Notes under the pieces: model-generated
The model's database searches: none
The model's input: only the letters and a program-made list of their open reading frames with translations
What the model was told of the DNA's origin: nothing
Source: Alphaproteobacteria bacterium
GTDB taxonomy: Bacteria; Pseudomonadota; Alphaproteobacteria; CAAHEQ01; UBA3637
NCBI GenBank assembly: GCA_017559525.1
Contig: JAFYRI010000011.1
Location: 124,001-188,000 of the forward strand
DNA: 64,000 nt
Direction of reading: 5' to 3'
Made by a program: the position numbers and the translations under genes
In this document: one piece after another, positions 26,281-33,969 of the stretch
Layout of the letters: every line of letters begins with the position of its first letter
Position numbering within the stretch: the first letter of the stretch is position 1

Positions 26281-28722
26281 TTATGCACGATCCAAATACG
26301 CCTGCACCAATGCATCTGTATCATTCAATTGTCTTGCCAACTGCTCTGCCAACAATACATTTTTATTACCAGATGAATACACCTTTAAATATGGCCCTAA
26401 ACCACTCAAATCGACATCTAAAATAACAGATTCATGAATAGCCGGACGACTGACCAAAATAGCATACTTATGATCTGCAAATTCTTTACCTAAAATAAAG
26501 TTCATTTCACGAGGCGTCAAATTCCAAGTTGCATAGTCAGATGGATTTGCTTGAGGGTTACGGAAAAATACCACTGTTTGACATTGCCCGCGAATAACAT
26601 CACCCAATCCATTATCATCCAAAAAGCGTGGTTGTTGGAATGCACACAAAAATGCCTGACGCTTTTTACGCCCTTCACGAAGACCAACAATAAATTGTTC
26701 TTTAAACATGGGATGCTCTAACATCGGAGCAGTTTCATCGATCATTACCAAACTTGGCGTTCCGGTTGCAGAGGCTTGAACATGAATACGATGCATAATA
26801 TAACTAATAACAGCTGGAGCTAAAGTTGCATCAGAGAAAATATTTGTAAAGTCAAAAGCCATATATCGAGAGCCACCCAAATCCAAATTATCCTCAGGCG
26901 AGTTAAAAATACGACCATATTGATCATCATTAACCCATCGTTGCAATTCACTACGCATAAAACTATTTGGAGCAAAGCAAGCTTTATATAAATTCTTCAA
27001 CAACCGTTCTTGAGGGCGCAAATACTCAAATGCTGTTACAACAGCGCGTGCAATTTCTTGCTCGCTCATTGCATCTGTTCCACCAGTAATATCTCTAAGC
27101 CATGTTCTTAAAAAGGCTCGATTATCAGACGTATCTGGCACAGCGAACGGATTCAATGTTACAGAACCTTCGCCCCCATCAAAACGAATATACGGCGCTC
27201 CCTGCATTAAAGCAAAAACCTTAGCACCGTTATTCCGATCAAAAAAGTAAGTATGCAAATCTGGAATTCTGAGTGCCTGACCAGCCATAAATGAGAAAAA
27301 TGTTGTTTTACCTTGACCCGTTGGACCAATCAGTGCCGTATGAGCCACCGCATATGGTTCTTCAGAAACGTGAAATTGAAATGCGTATGCAGATCCAGTA
27401 ATTGTTCTAAAATAACTAAGCGGAACTGGTCCCCAGTCAGATTTTTGACGACCTTCAGCTGTTTTATCCATACAAACAGCACAAGCAACAACTCTAGATA
27501 AATACATAAATGTCCGTGGATACACTTCATAAGTTGGGAATTGAGCAAAGAAAACAGCTTGGGCAGCCCACCCATCTCGTACAGGAGTAACATTATGAAT
27601 ACGACAAATTTTTTCAACTTCCTCTTGGCCAAATTCTAATTCGTCACGAGAATTCCCAAAAATAAACACACTCATCGCATATTCATTTAATGTTTGACCA
27701 TCAGCATCTGATTGATCCATCCATTCCAACGCCGTGTTGTATTGTTCCATCACATTTTGTGAAAACGTTGTCAAATATGCCATGCGTCGTTGTTGCATCA
27801 ACAAAAGATTAGCTTTTACATGTGGAATAGCTTTAATGTTATGACAAACAGTCACTTCACAATCGATACTTAAAATATCAGCAACCATTTGTTCATCCAT
27901 ATAGTCTCCAGGCTTGCGAATTCCCATACAAATTGCCAATTTTTCCACATCACCATTAATAAATTTAATAATACCTTCATCTTTAGTAAAATGAATATAA
28001 TCTGCTGTTAATAAGGCATTTAAGTATTCACCTTGTTCCCCATGTATAATCGGCTTTGGGTTTGACAATGGACTAAGCAACTGAGAAAACAGCCAAAAAG
28101 GACTTTTATCATCATGTTTATGAGGTGTTTTTTCACTAATTAAAACGGGATCATACATATCCAAAATAGTAATCAAAGAATTACTAGCCTGTTGCAAATC
28201 TTTCATAGCTGTTTTACGATCGTTAATTGATAACACAACATAATGCTTATTACGATAAATACGATGCAAACTACTCAACCAAATTTCAGACACCCTTTTC
28301 AACAGACGATCATCTTTATAAAGTGCCTCCTCTTGCAAAGGAATACGTTCCCGAATAGTAATAACCCGAGAAGAAACCTCTAATTCAGCCATAGAGTCAA
28401 TCCATCTTTTTTTAGCTTCAGCTAATTCAATCCTTTCCTCTGGCAACATTAAGGTTGTATCACATCCCTTTAATTCAAATACACGAGCCAAAGAACCATT
28501 TCTTAAATGAATTGTCGCACCATCATCATCCAATTTAGAAAAAGGCAAAAAATCCGATACACGTGTTTCACGAGGCTTGGGCAAAATAATATCCCCTAAA
28601 CGTGTCACAAAAACCGACATAATTAACATAGCCGATAACACACCCAAAACAGCTACCAACGTAGAAAACGAAGATGCGCTTTGTGCAATAATACTAGAAA
28701 CACTTAAACCTAAATCTGTCAT
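26281..28722 (-). CDS. virB4: VirB4-type type IV secretion ATPase
   Basis: 813 aa, the usual size for VirB4/TrbE ATPases that power type IV secretion. A hydrophobic N-terminal segment (about residues 20-40) is followed by the CagE_TrbE_VirB4 N-terminal domain, then the ATPase core with Walker A GPTGQGKT (466-473) and Walker B SLVMIDETAPML near residue 650. Further motifs REGRKKRQAFLCAFQQPRFL and RGQCQTVVFFRNP are typical of the family. It starts 15 bases after virB3, with which it surely interacts. None of virB6, virB8-virB11 or virD4 is in the window, so the rest of the machine, if it exists, is elsewhere, as in Rickettsiales where the vir genes are scattered. Confidence 0.94.
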   Translation of the reverse strand: MTDLGLSVSSIIAQSASSFSTLVAVLGVLSAMLIMSVFVTRLGDIILPKPRETRVSDFLPFSKLDDDGATIHLRNGSLARVFELKGCDTTLMLPEERIELAEAKKRWIDSMAELEVSSRVITIRERIPLQEEALYKDDRLLKRVSEIWLSSLHRIYRNKHYVVLSINDRKTAMKDLQQASNSLITILDMYDPVLISEKTPHKHDDKSPFWLFSQLLSPLSNPKPIIHGEQGEYLNALLTADYIHFTKDEGIIKFINGDVEKLAICMGIRKPGDYMDEQMVADILSIDCEVTVCHNIKAIPHVKANLLLMQQRRMAYLTTFSQNVMEQYNTALEWMDQSDADGQTLNEYAMSVFIFGNSRDELEFGQEEVEKICRIHNVTPVRDGWAAQAVFFAQFPTYEVYPRTFMYLSRVVACAVCMDKTAEGRQKSDWGPVPLSYFRTITGSAYAFQFHVSEEPYAVAHTALIGPTGQGKTTFFSFMAGQALRIPDLHTYFFDRNNGAKVFALMQGAPYIRFDGGEGSVTLNPFAVPDTSDNRAFLRTWLRDITGGTDAMSEQEIARAVVTAFEYLRPQERLLKNLYKACFAPNSFMRSELQRWVNDDQYGRIFNSPEDNLDLGGSRYMAFDFTNIFSDATLAPAVISYIMHRIHVQASATGTPSLVMIDETAPMLEHPMFKEQFIVGLREGRKKRQAFLCAFQQPRFLDDNGLGDVIRGQCQTVVFFRNPQANPSDYATWNLTPREMNFILGKEFADHKYAILVSRPAIHESVILDVDLSGLGPYLKVYSSGNKNVLLAEQLARQLNDTDALVQAYLDRA

Positions 28723-28737
28723 TTTAACTTCCTAAAT

Positions 28738-29025
28738 TTATGGTGCCAACTTATTTCCACGGGAACGATACACATTTTTACTGGGAGACATCATCGGTCC
28801 AGAAGCTTGCATCATTCTAGACAAATGCGGCTCTTTTACGCCATAAATAACAATTGCAATGTGCGCCAAGGCAATTGTTACAATAAAGAAAATTGGATTT
28901 TTTCTTGATGCAATCCACATACACAAAAAAACCGACTGAACCGCAATATTAACAATAGACGGTATCATAGGCGCCCAAAAAACTTTAGGAGGCATTGCCA
29001 CGGCTTTTAAAATCGGTTCCCGCAT
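28738..29025 (-). CDS. virB3: VirB3-like type IV secretion membrane protein
   Basis: 95 aa with two close hydrophobic segments (about residues 22-40 and 45-62) and a short N-terminus MREPILKAVAMPPKVFWAP, the size and topology of VirB3. Position directly ahead of virB4 is the main support. The open frame begins at a GTG at 29037, but I prefer the ATG at 29025, which has GGGGA 6 bases before it. VirB3 is an inner-membrane subunit that docks VirB4 in T4SS complexes. Confidence 0.85.
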   Translation of the reverse strand: MREPILKAVAMPPKVFWAPMIPSIVNIAVQSVFLCMWIASRKNPIFFIVTIALAHIAIVIYGVKEPHLSRMMQASGPMMSPSKNVYRSRGNKLAP

Positions 29026-29130
29026 TATTTTCCCCACTAATTGTTATCATTATCCATATTATACAAAAAAACTGTTAATAACAACTTAACATATTCTTTT
29101 TTTTTAAACAAGATATTTTACAAATTTTTG

Positions 29131-29634
29131 TTATTTTGTATGTTCTTGAGGATGAACCAAAATCTGAACAGGAGAAGAAGCAACCTTTTTAACGTATGGA
29201 ACAGGCGGTTCCATTTTAGGATTAGGGCAAGGTGAAGGAGCTGCATAATTTTTTCCAGCAAAATTCATTGCCAATAACCCCAGCGACAAAACAACCCCCG
29301 AAAAATAAAAGGCATATCGTTCAACAAACCTTTTTGTTGAAACACCATTATCATAATGCTTCCATTTACTATCATGAATATACTCTTGAACACAATAGCT
29401 GCCATCATCATTTAGCATAACATCATTAACCCACATGGTATCTTTTAATGCATATCCATGATAACTGAACAACGTACACCACGCTCCCCCTTCGTGATGG
29501 ATTTTAATGTATTTAGGTTGTTTAGGGTTAATTTCATATTTTATAGCAGAAGAATCTAATAAACGCCCTTTAGGAGTTGTGATTCGGAACGTACCGTTCT
29601 GATTTTCGGATATATTAAAATATTTTGATTTCAT
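29131..29634 (-). CDS. Unrecognised membrane protein ahead of virB3
   Basis: 167 aa. A soluble N-terminal part (about residues 1-105) with many Trp, His and Tyr (for example HHEGGAWCTLFSYHGYA and DSKWKHYDNGV) precedes one membrane span (about 107-125). A Pro-rich tail follows, predicted to be on the other side (SPCPNPKMEPPVPYVKK). I do not recognise a family. It stands first in a unit with virB3 and virB4, with a consensus promoter upstream, so it may be an accessory part of the secretion system. The ATG at 29634 has no clear Shine-Dalgarno sequence, which is unusual for this window; no alternative start is available. Confidence 0.75.
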   Translation of the reverse strand: MKSKYFNISENQNGTFRITTPKGRLLDSSAIKYEINPKQPKYIKIHHEGGAWCTLFSYHGYALKDTMWVNDVMLNDDGSYCVQEYIHDSKWKHYDNGVSTKRFVERYAFYFSGVVLSLGLLAMNFAGKNYAAPSPCPNPKMEPPVPYVKKVASSPVQILVHPQEHTK

Positions 29635-29706
29635 GATATTTTTTTGTTTTAAACGTAAAATGTCGTCTAAAAAATAAACCTCGTATTTGGTTAAATAAGT
29701 AAGGGT

Positions 29707-29735
29707 ATTATAGACTATACCCCATATATCGTCAA
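29707..29735 (-). promoter_or_regulatory. Promoter of the 167-aa membrane gene and virB3-virB4
   Basis: Minus-strand TTGACG (29730-29735), 17-bp spacer, perfect TATAAT (29707-29712). The leader to the first ATG is about 65 bases. Confidence 0.87.
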
Positions 29736-29757
29736 GTGTTTTTATACAGTTACCAAA

Positions 29758-30282
29758 TTAAAAACCGATATCCAATCCACTCTCAAAAACATTCAACGAA
29801 ACCATACTATTATTTTTCTTTGTATTCATATACAACCATATAGCCGGCGCCATTTTGGGATCCATGCCATCTATTTGCCCCTTTAATGCCAACGGTAATT
29901 GCTCAGAAATCTTAGTATGACCACATCCGGATACTTTATTCTCCTCAACCTCAATTTTCCCACCACGTATCATCATATCAGCACAAATCAGAATGGCAGC
30001 TAATTGTGAGCGCGTTTTTACCTCTCCAATCAATTCAAAAGGCGCCGACAATGTTTGCAAGTACTTTTCGGCTACATCATTATTTAATGGCGCGCCATCC
30101 AACCCAAACAAAGCTCTAAAAAATTTTAATCTACTTATCAATGCTGTAGCGCTAGATTTCACCAATGGACCTGCATCAGTTGCAAAAGTTTCATCAATTT
30201 CCAACAATTCTGCCGTATTGTATAAAGCCCCACAAATACCAGCTAAATCATGAGAAATGCGTGTCATAATCAATTCATTCAA
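29758..30282 (-). CDS. chpT: ChpT-type histidine phosphotransferase
   Basis: 174 aa. ChpT relays phosphate from the hybrid kinase CckA to the response regulators CtrA and CpdR, controlling the cell cycle in alphaproteobacteria. The phospho-accepting histidine is His11 in RISHDLAGICGALYN, in the first helix of the dimerisation hairpin. SRLKFFRALFGLDGAPL (about 50-66) is the typical second-helix sequence. The C-terminal part would be the degenerate ATPase-like domain. The protein is somewhat shorter than Caulobacter ChpT. It is the last gene of an operon with SucC-like and SucD-like genes (10-bp gap). CckA and CtrA genes are not in the window. Confidence 0.85.
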   Translation of the reverse strand: MNELIMTRISHDLAGICGALYNTAELLEIDETFATDAGPLVKSSATALISRLKFFRALFGLDGAPLNNDVAEKYLQTLSAPFELIGEVKTRSQLAAILICADMMIRGGKIEVEENKVSGCGHTKISEQLPLALKGQIDGMDPKMAPAIWLYMNTKKNNSMVSLNVFESGLDIGF

Positions 30283-30292
30283 TGTCTTTTCC

Positions 30293-31168
30293 TCACTTTA
30301 TTGTCATAGCAACAGTTTTTCCAATCAATTCAGGAGAATACACAACCTTCGCCCCCACCTGTTCTAATGCTTGCTGTTTTTGAATTATTTTTTCAGCTGG
30401 CGTTAACTCAGAAGATCCAACAAGTGGCAATTTTTTAGATTTTGGAAAAGATTTTCCACTGATATATACAACAATTGGCTTGCGTTTTTTTTGGTTTTTA
30501 TACCATGATGCCAATTCAAATTCAAAACGCCCATTTACATCGCCAATAATTAATATTGACTTTACCTTTGCATCAGACAACAAACTCTGAACAACCGGAA
30601 TAAAAGAAGTTCCCAAAACAGTAGAGGTCCCTAGTGCAACACAAGAAGACACCCCAATATTTAACGCCGATAACTGTTGAACTGCTTCATATGTTAATGA
30701 ACTAGATCGCGAAACAATACCTATTGTTCCTTTGGGAAATAGGTGAGCGGGCATCGTTCCTGCCAAACATTTATCAACACTTACCACTCCTGGAGAGCTG
30801 GGTCCTAACAACCGAACGCCATATTTTTCGGCAACCTCAATCATCATCAATCTATCATGCAAAGGAACATGCTCTGTTGTACAAACAATTAAAGGTATTT
30901 TCTCTTTAGCTGCCTCAGTCACATCTGCTAAAGCACGAGCCGGCGTTGAAAAAACCATGCTTACCACAGGTTTTGTTTTGCGAACCGCCTCTCGCACCGT
31001 TTGAAAAACAGGGACATTTAAAAATGTTTTTAATCCTTTTTCTTTAGCGACTCCCGCTACAATATTAGATCCATATACAATTGCCATTTCAGCATGCGTT
31101 GCTCCTAAAGAACCTGTAATTCCTTGAACCAAAATAGGCGTTTTATCTGTTGGCAGAACAAACTTCAT
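30293..31168 (-). CDS. SucD-like CoA-ligase alpha subunit lacking the phospho-histidine
   Basis: 291 aa, full length for the alpha subunit of succinyl-CoA (or malate-CoA) ligase. The CoA-binding Rossmann domain is recognisable (ILVQGITGSLGATHAEMAI; GIVSRSSSLTYEAVQQL). Active-site positions are altered. Where active enzymes have KRMGHAGA, with the histidine that carries the phosphate, this protein has KKLPLVGSS (245-253), so the histidine is Leu249. The GEIGG loop is GDVNG (209-213), and the GGDP loop is GTST (180-183). It should not form the usual phospho-enzyme. The frame is intact and well spaced, so it is probably a functional protein with a changed role, perhaps CoA or acyl-CoA sensing. 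It overlaps the SucC-like gene by 4 bases. Confidence 0.85.
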   Translation of the reverse strand: MKFVLPTDKTPILVQGITGSLGATHAEMAIVYGSNIVAGVAKEKGLKTFLNVPVFQTVREAVRKTKPVVSMVFSTPARALADVTEAAKEKIPLIVCTTEHVPLHDRLMMIEVAEKYGVRLLGPSSPGVVSVDKCLAGTMPAHLFPKGTIGIVSRSSSLTYEAVQQLSALNIGVSSCVALGTSTVLGTSFIPVVQSLLSDAKVKSILIIGDVNGRFEFELASWYKNQKKRKPIVVYISGKSFPKSKKLPLVGSSELTPAEKIIQKQQALEQVGAKVVYSPELIGKTVAMTIK

Positions 31169-32325
31169 GCAACCTCCTCAACCCGAGCCACTATTTTTTC
31201 AACAGCCACATCCATTTGCTCAGTTAACTCAAATGGCAAATGAGATTCTTGTAACAATCGACAACCAACAGCCGCATTTGTGCCGTCCATACGAACAACC
31301 AATGGCATCCCAACAGATATTTCATGTGAAGCCGAAATCAACCCTTGCGCGATAACATCACATCGTGTAATGCCGCCAAAAATATTAACCAAAACGCCCT
31401 CAATATCTGGCTCCCCAAGAACCATCCGAAATGCTTTTGCAACAACTTCCTTACTTGGCTCGGTTCCAATATCTAACAAACAAGAAACAGCACCGCCCTT
31501 ATCTGCAATCAAATCAACCGTTGCCATTCCCAATCCTGTCCCATTAACAATACAAGCAATATTACCGCCTAATTTGGTATATTTAAAATTGTTTTGACGC
31601 GCAGAATGTTCACGCTCAGTACCTGTATCAATTTCTTTCAATGCTGATATATCCGGATAAGCAAACAAAGCATCTCCATCAAAAACAATACGTCCATCCA
31701 ATATAACCAAATGACCGTCCTTTGTTAAAACCAAAGGCGTCAATTCTATAGCTCGCGCTTTATACGTATCAAAAATAACATACATTTGACGAATAATTGC
31801 CGTTAATATCACAGCCAAACGACTAGATAACTTCATACGGTTCGCCATGCGATGCATTAAAAAGGCTGTAATTCCCTTGCTGTTTAATTCATATTTTTTT
31901 ACATGCCCATTTTCACGCATTAAAACCAATACACGTTGTTGAGTTTCTTCGTCAATTTTTAAAGATATTTGAAAAGATTCTTTAATATCCACAACCTCTT
32001 CAACATATACCTTTCTAACCTCGTGTCCACGATGATGCGTCGTTGGCGTTATTAGCGTTTTTCCCAACATTTGAGCTGAAAATTGTTGCACCTCTTGCAA
32101 TGTTTGAGCAAAACGAAAACCGCCCCCTTCTCCTGCATCATCTTCAGCAAAAAAGCCTTTATAACGATTATTATCATGAATTTGAGCTTTTATTGCCCAG
32201 CGCATACCTCCTATAGATTCGGCAACGCGAACGGCTTCCTCTGAAGTATAAGCAACGCCCCCTTTTAATACAGGCAATGCATGCTTTTTAAATAACTTTT
32301 TAACTTGATATTCATGGATTTCCAT
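31165..32325 (-). CDS. SucC-like CoA-ligase beta subunit with altered ATP site
   Basis: 386 aa, the normal size of the beta (ATP-grasp) subunit of succinyl-CoA ligase. The fold is clear: HEYQVKKLFKKHALPV at the start, IVNGTGLGMATVDLI and NIFGGITRCDVIAQG near the end. Several conserved positions differ. QVHAGGRGKAGG, the nucleotide loop, reads QIHDNNRYKGFF (48-59). EINPL, with a metal-binding asparagine, reads ELTPL (194-198). DVGGGA reads DIGTEP (285-290). The Lys46 and Asp210 equivalents remain. With its partner, also altered, it probably does not make succinyl-CoA in the normal way. The ATG follows AAAGGA. It heads the operon with the SucD-like gene and chpT. Confidence 0.85.
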   Translation of the reverse strand: MEIHEYQVKKLFKKHALPVLKGGVAYTSEEAVRVAESIGGMRWAIKAQIHDNNRYKGFFAEDDAGEGGGFRFAQTLQEVQQFSAQMLGKTLITPTTHHRGHEVRKVYVEEVVDIKESFQISLKIDEETQQRVLVLMRENGHVKKYELNSKGITAFLMHRMANRMKLSSRLAVILTAIIRQMYVIFDTYKARAIELTPLVLTKDGHLVILDGRIVFDGDALFAYPDISALKEIDTGTEREHSARQNNFKYTKLGGNIACIVNGTGLGMATVDLIADKGGAVSCLLDIGTEPSKEVVAKAFRMVLGEPDIEGVLVNIFGGITRCDVIAQGLISASHEISVGMPLVVRMDGTNAAVGCRLLQESHLPFELTEQMDVAVEKIVARVEEVA

Positions 32326-32351
32326 TGTTAAATCCTTTCATAATATCTCTA

Positions 32352-32378
32352 TTGTGACATAAATTCATTGTTGTGACA
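32352..32378. repeat. Direct repeat TTGTGACA x2, period 19 bp, between divergent genes
   Basis: TTGTGACA at 32352-32359 and 32371-32378, identical. On the minus strand the distal copy supplies a possible -35 (TTGTCA), and 17 bp on is CACAAT, so the repeats would overlap a promoter for the SucC-like operon. They could be a regulator's binding site. Period 19 is close to two helical turns. Confidence 0.5.
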
Positions 32379-32509
32379 AGGGGGCAACGCAATATTTATT
32401 ATTTTTTACAACCATATATTCCCTCTACTATCGTATGGTTTCAACTTTTTTTATTGCTTTTATCTTCTTTCTTTCATAAAACGAAACAGTTTCTATAAAG
32501 GGGGAGTAT

Positions 32510-33481
32510 ATGAAACATCATACATTTTTACATACTTTTTTTAAACCACCTTACAGTCAAAAAAACCTAGTTGTCATTCCATCATCTTGTAGTGTTAGCA
32601 AACCACCTATAGAATATTACAATGACAAAACAGAAAAACAACGCTTAATAAATAAAGCCTCAGAGGCTTGCGTTACACTCACATTACCATACGACGACAA
32701 TATTTTTTGTGGAAAATGGTGCTATCTAAAAGATGAAACAGAATATACTCATCCTCCACAATTACGAGCTGCCATGTTATTTGAAGTTATTTGTGCACAA
32801 ACAAAACGAGGATACAAATATCAATTTGTTTATCTCACCGATGGATATGGCAGTCAAGAGGTTTTAAACGAATTACAAAAAATTATTCAAATAAACGGAA
32901 CACTTCCAAAACGGGCAAAAACATTAAAAATATATGGTTTTGATGACGCCATACACATACTTACTTATTTAGGCATCCACGGCATTTGTACGCCCATTTA
33001 TTATTCTAAAGGATTGTGGGCCCTTTTAAATGACATTGCTCAACCATCATCCGGGGCTTGTCTTTTAAAACCACTAAATCTGGCTGCAAAATCCGTTCAA
33101 TATTTATCTGGACACATTCTTCCAGATATTATGCACCCAGAAATATGTCAGTGTCCTCAAAAACAACACAATACACATTTCATCATATCTGAATTAGATA
33201 CAGCATCTGATATGAACGCTTGCTTAAAGTGGGCTAGTTGTACACAAACACACAATATTGTTTTTGTGTTATCTAAAGATACGAACCCCATAAAAGCCCA
33301 AATATTAATACAATATATTTCATCGAATATTCCCGTTTTTTCTGGAGCCCCGGTTGGACATGGATATTGCCTCAATCAAGGACAACCAATTACTTTATTC
33401 GCACCAGCAGTTTTAGCCGTTCCGGAAGAATTTTCTATTTTATCATGGATGGACACATCCGATTTTTCGATTAATTTATAA
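32510..33481 (+). CDS. Divergent S66 (LD-carboxypeptidase/MccF-like) protein with altered nucleophile
   Basis: 323 aa without a signal peptide. By eye it follows the S66 serine peptidase layout: VVIPSSCSV near the start (residues 21-29), VYLTDGYGSQEVL (107-119), IYGFDDAIHILTYLGIHGICTPIYY (141-165; family GYSD with the nucleophile serine), FIISELDT (224-231; catalytic Glu) and GAPVGHGYCLNQGQPITLFAPA (279-300; catalytic His). The Glu and His are kept, but the nucleophile position reads Asp145 (GFDD). It may therefore be a non-peptidase relative. A second S66 protein with an intact triad is at 62.9-63.9 kb. AAAGGGGGAG precedes the ATG. It is divergent from the SucC-like operon. The family assignment is from motif order only. 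Confidence 0.6.
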   Translation: MKHHTFLHTFFKPPYSQKNLVVIPSSCSVSKPPIEYYNDKTEKQRLINKASEACVTLTLPYDDNIFCGKWCYLKDETEYTHPPQLRAAMLFEVICAQTKRGYKYQFVYLTDGYGSQEVLNELQKIIQINGTLPKRAKTLKIYGFDDAIHILTYLGIHGICTPIYYSKGLWALLNDIAQPSSGACLLKPLNLAAKSVQYLSGHILPDIMHPEICQCPQKQHNTHFIISELDTASDMNACLKWASCTQTHNIVFVLSKDTNPIKAQILIQYISSNIPVFSGAPVGHGYCLNQGQPITLFAPAVLAVPEEFSILSWMDTSDFSINL

Positions 33482-33488
33482 AAAGAAC

Positions 33489-33517
33489 TTGAAAACAAAT
33501 CAAAGGCGTCATATACT
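33489..33517 (+). promoter_or_regulatory. Promoter of the 107-aa lipoprotein gene
   Basis: TTGAAA (33489-33494), 17-bp spacer, TATACT (33512-33517), just after the upstream gene's stop codon. Confidence 0.8.
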
Positions 33518-33538
33518 TTTGTCAACAAGGAGAAGAAT

Positions 33539-33862
33539 ATGAAAAAAGTATTGATTTTAAGTTCGTTTTTATTATTAATGGGGTGTTCTTCCACCCATAT
33601 TATGGTATCAAAATCTTATGAACCAGTTACACCAGAAGAAGTTAAAGTTGCTTTTAAAGAAGCTCCTGATTGTGATTATGAAGAAATTGCAATGATTCAT
33701 ACGCCATATAGTTGGAACTCAAATTCTGCTTTAAAAAAAGCAAGAAAACAAGCTGCAAAAATTGGTGCTGATTACATTAAAATCACCGCCGTTGAAACAA
33801 ACGATGATAATGACGCCAAAATAGAAGCCGTTGCTTATAAATGTATTTCATTTTATGATTAA
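33539..33862 (+). CDS. Small predicted lipoprotein
   Basis: 107 aa. A lipoprotein signal peptide MKKVLILSSFLLLMG ends in the lipobox cysteine Cys16 (LMGC-SS), so the mature protein should be lipid-anchored. The mature part has an Ala/Lys-rich helix ALKKARKQAAKIGADYIKI, a pattern seen in small periplasmic domains where GAD(Y/A) precedes a beta strand, then a conserved-looking final cysteine. No family is certain. AAGGAGAAG precedes the ATG. It has its own promoter and a shared bidirectional terminator. Confidence 0.83.
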   Translation: MKKVLILSSFLLLMGCSSTHIMVSKSYEPVTPEEVKVAFKEAPDCDYEEIAMIHTPYSWNSNSALKKARKQAAKIGADYIKITAVETNDDNDAKIEAVAYKCISFYD

Positions 33863-33915
33863 AGAAAGACACCTATTGTTTATCTGATTTTTCTTTTTTA
33901 TAATTTCCAACCTCT

Positions 33916-33958
33916 ATAAAAACATTCCCTTGACCACATCATCAGTCAAGGGAATGTT
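33916..33958. terminator. Bidirectional terminator between the lipoprotein and mscS
   Basis: A 14-bp perfect stem, AACATTCCCTTGAC / GTCAAGGGAATGTT (33921-33934 and 33945-33958), 10-base loop. The T run is clearer on the minus side. Confidence 0.77.
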
Positions 33959-33969
33959 TCATATCTTTT

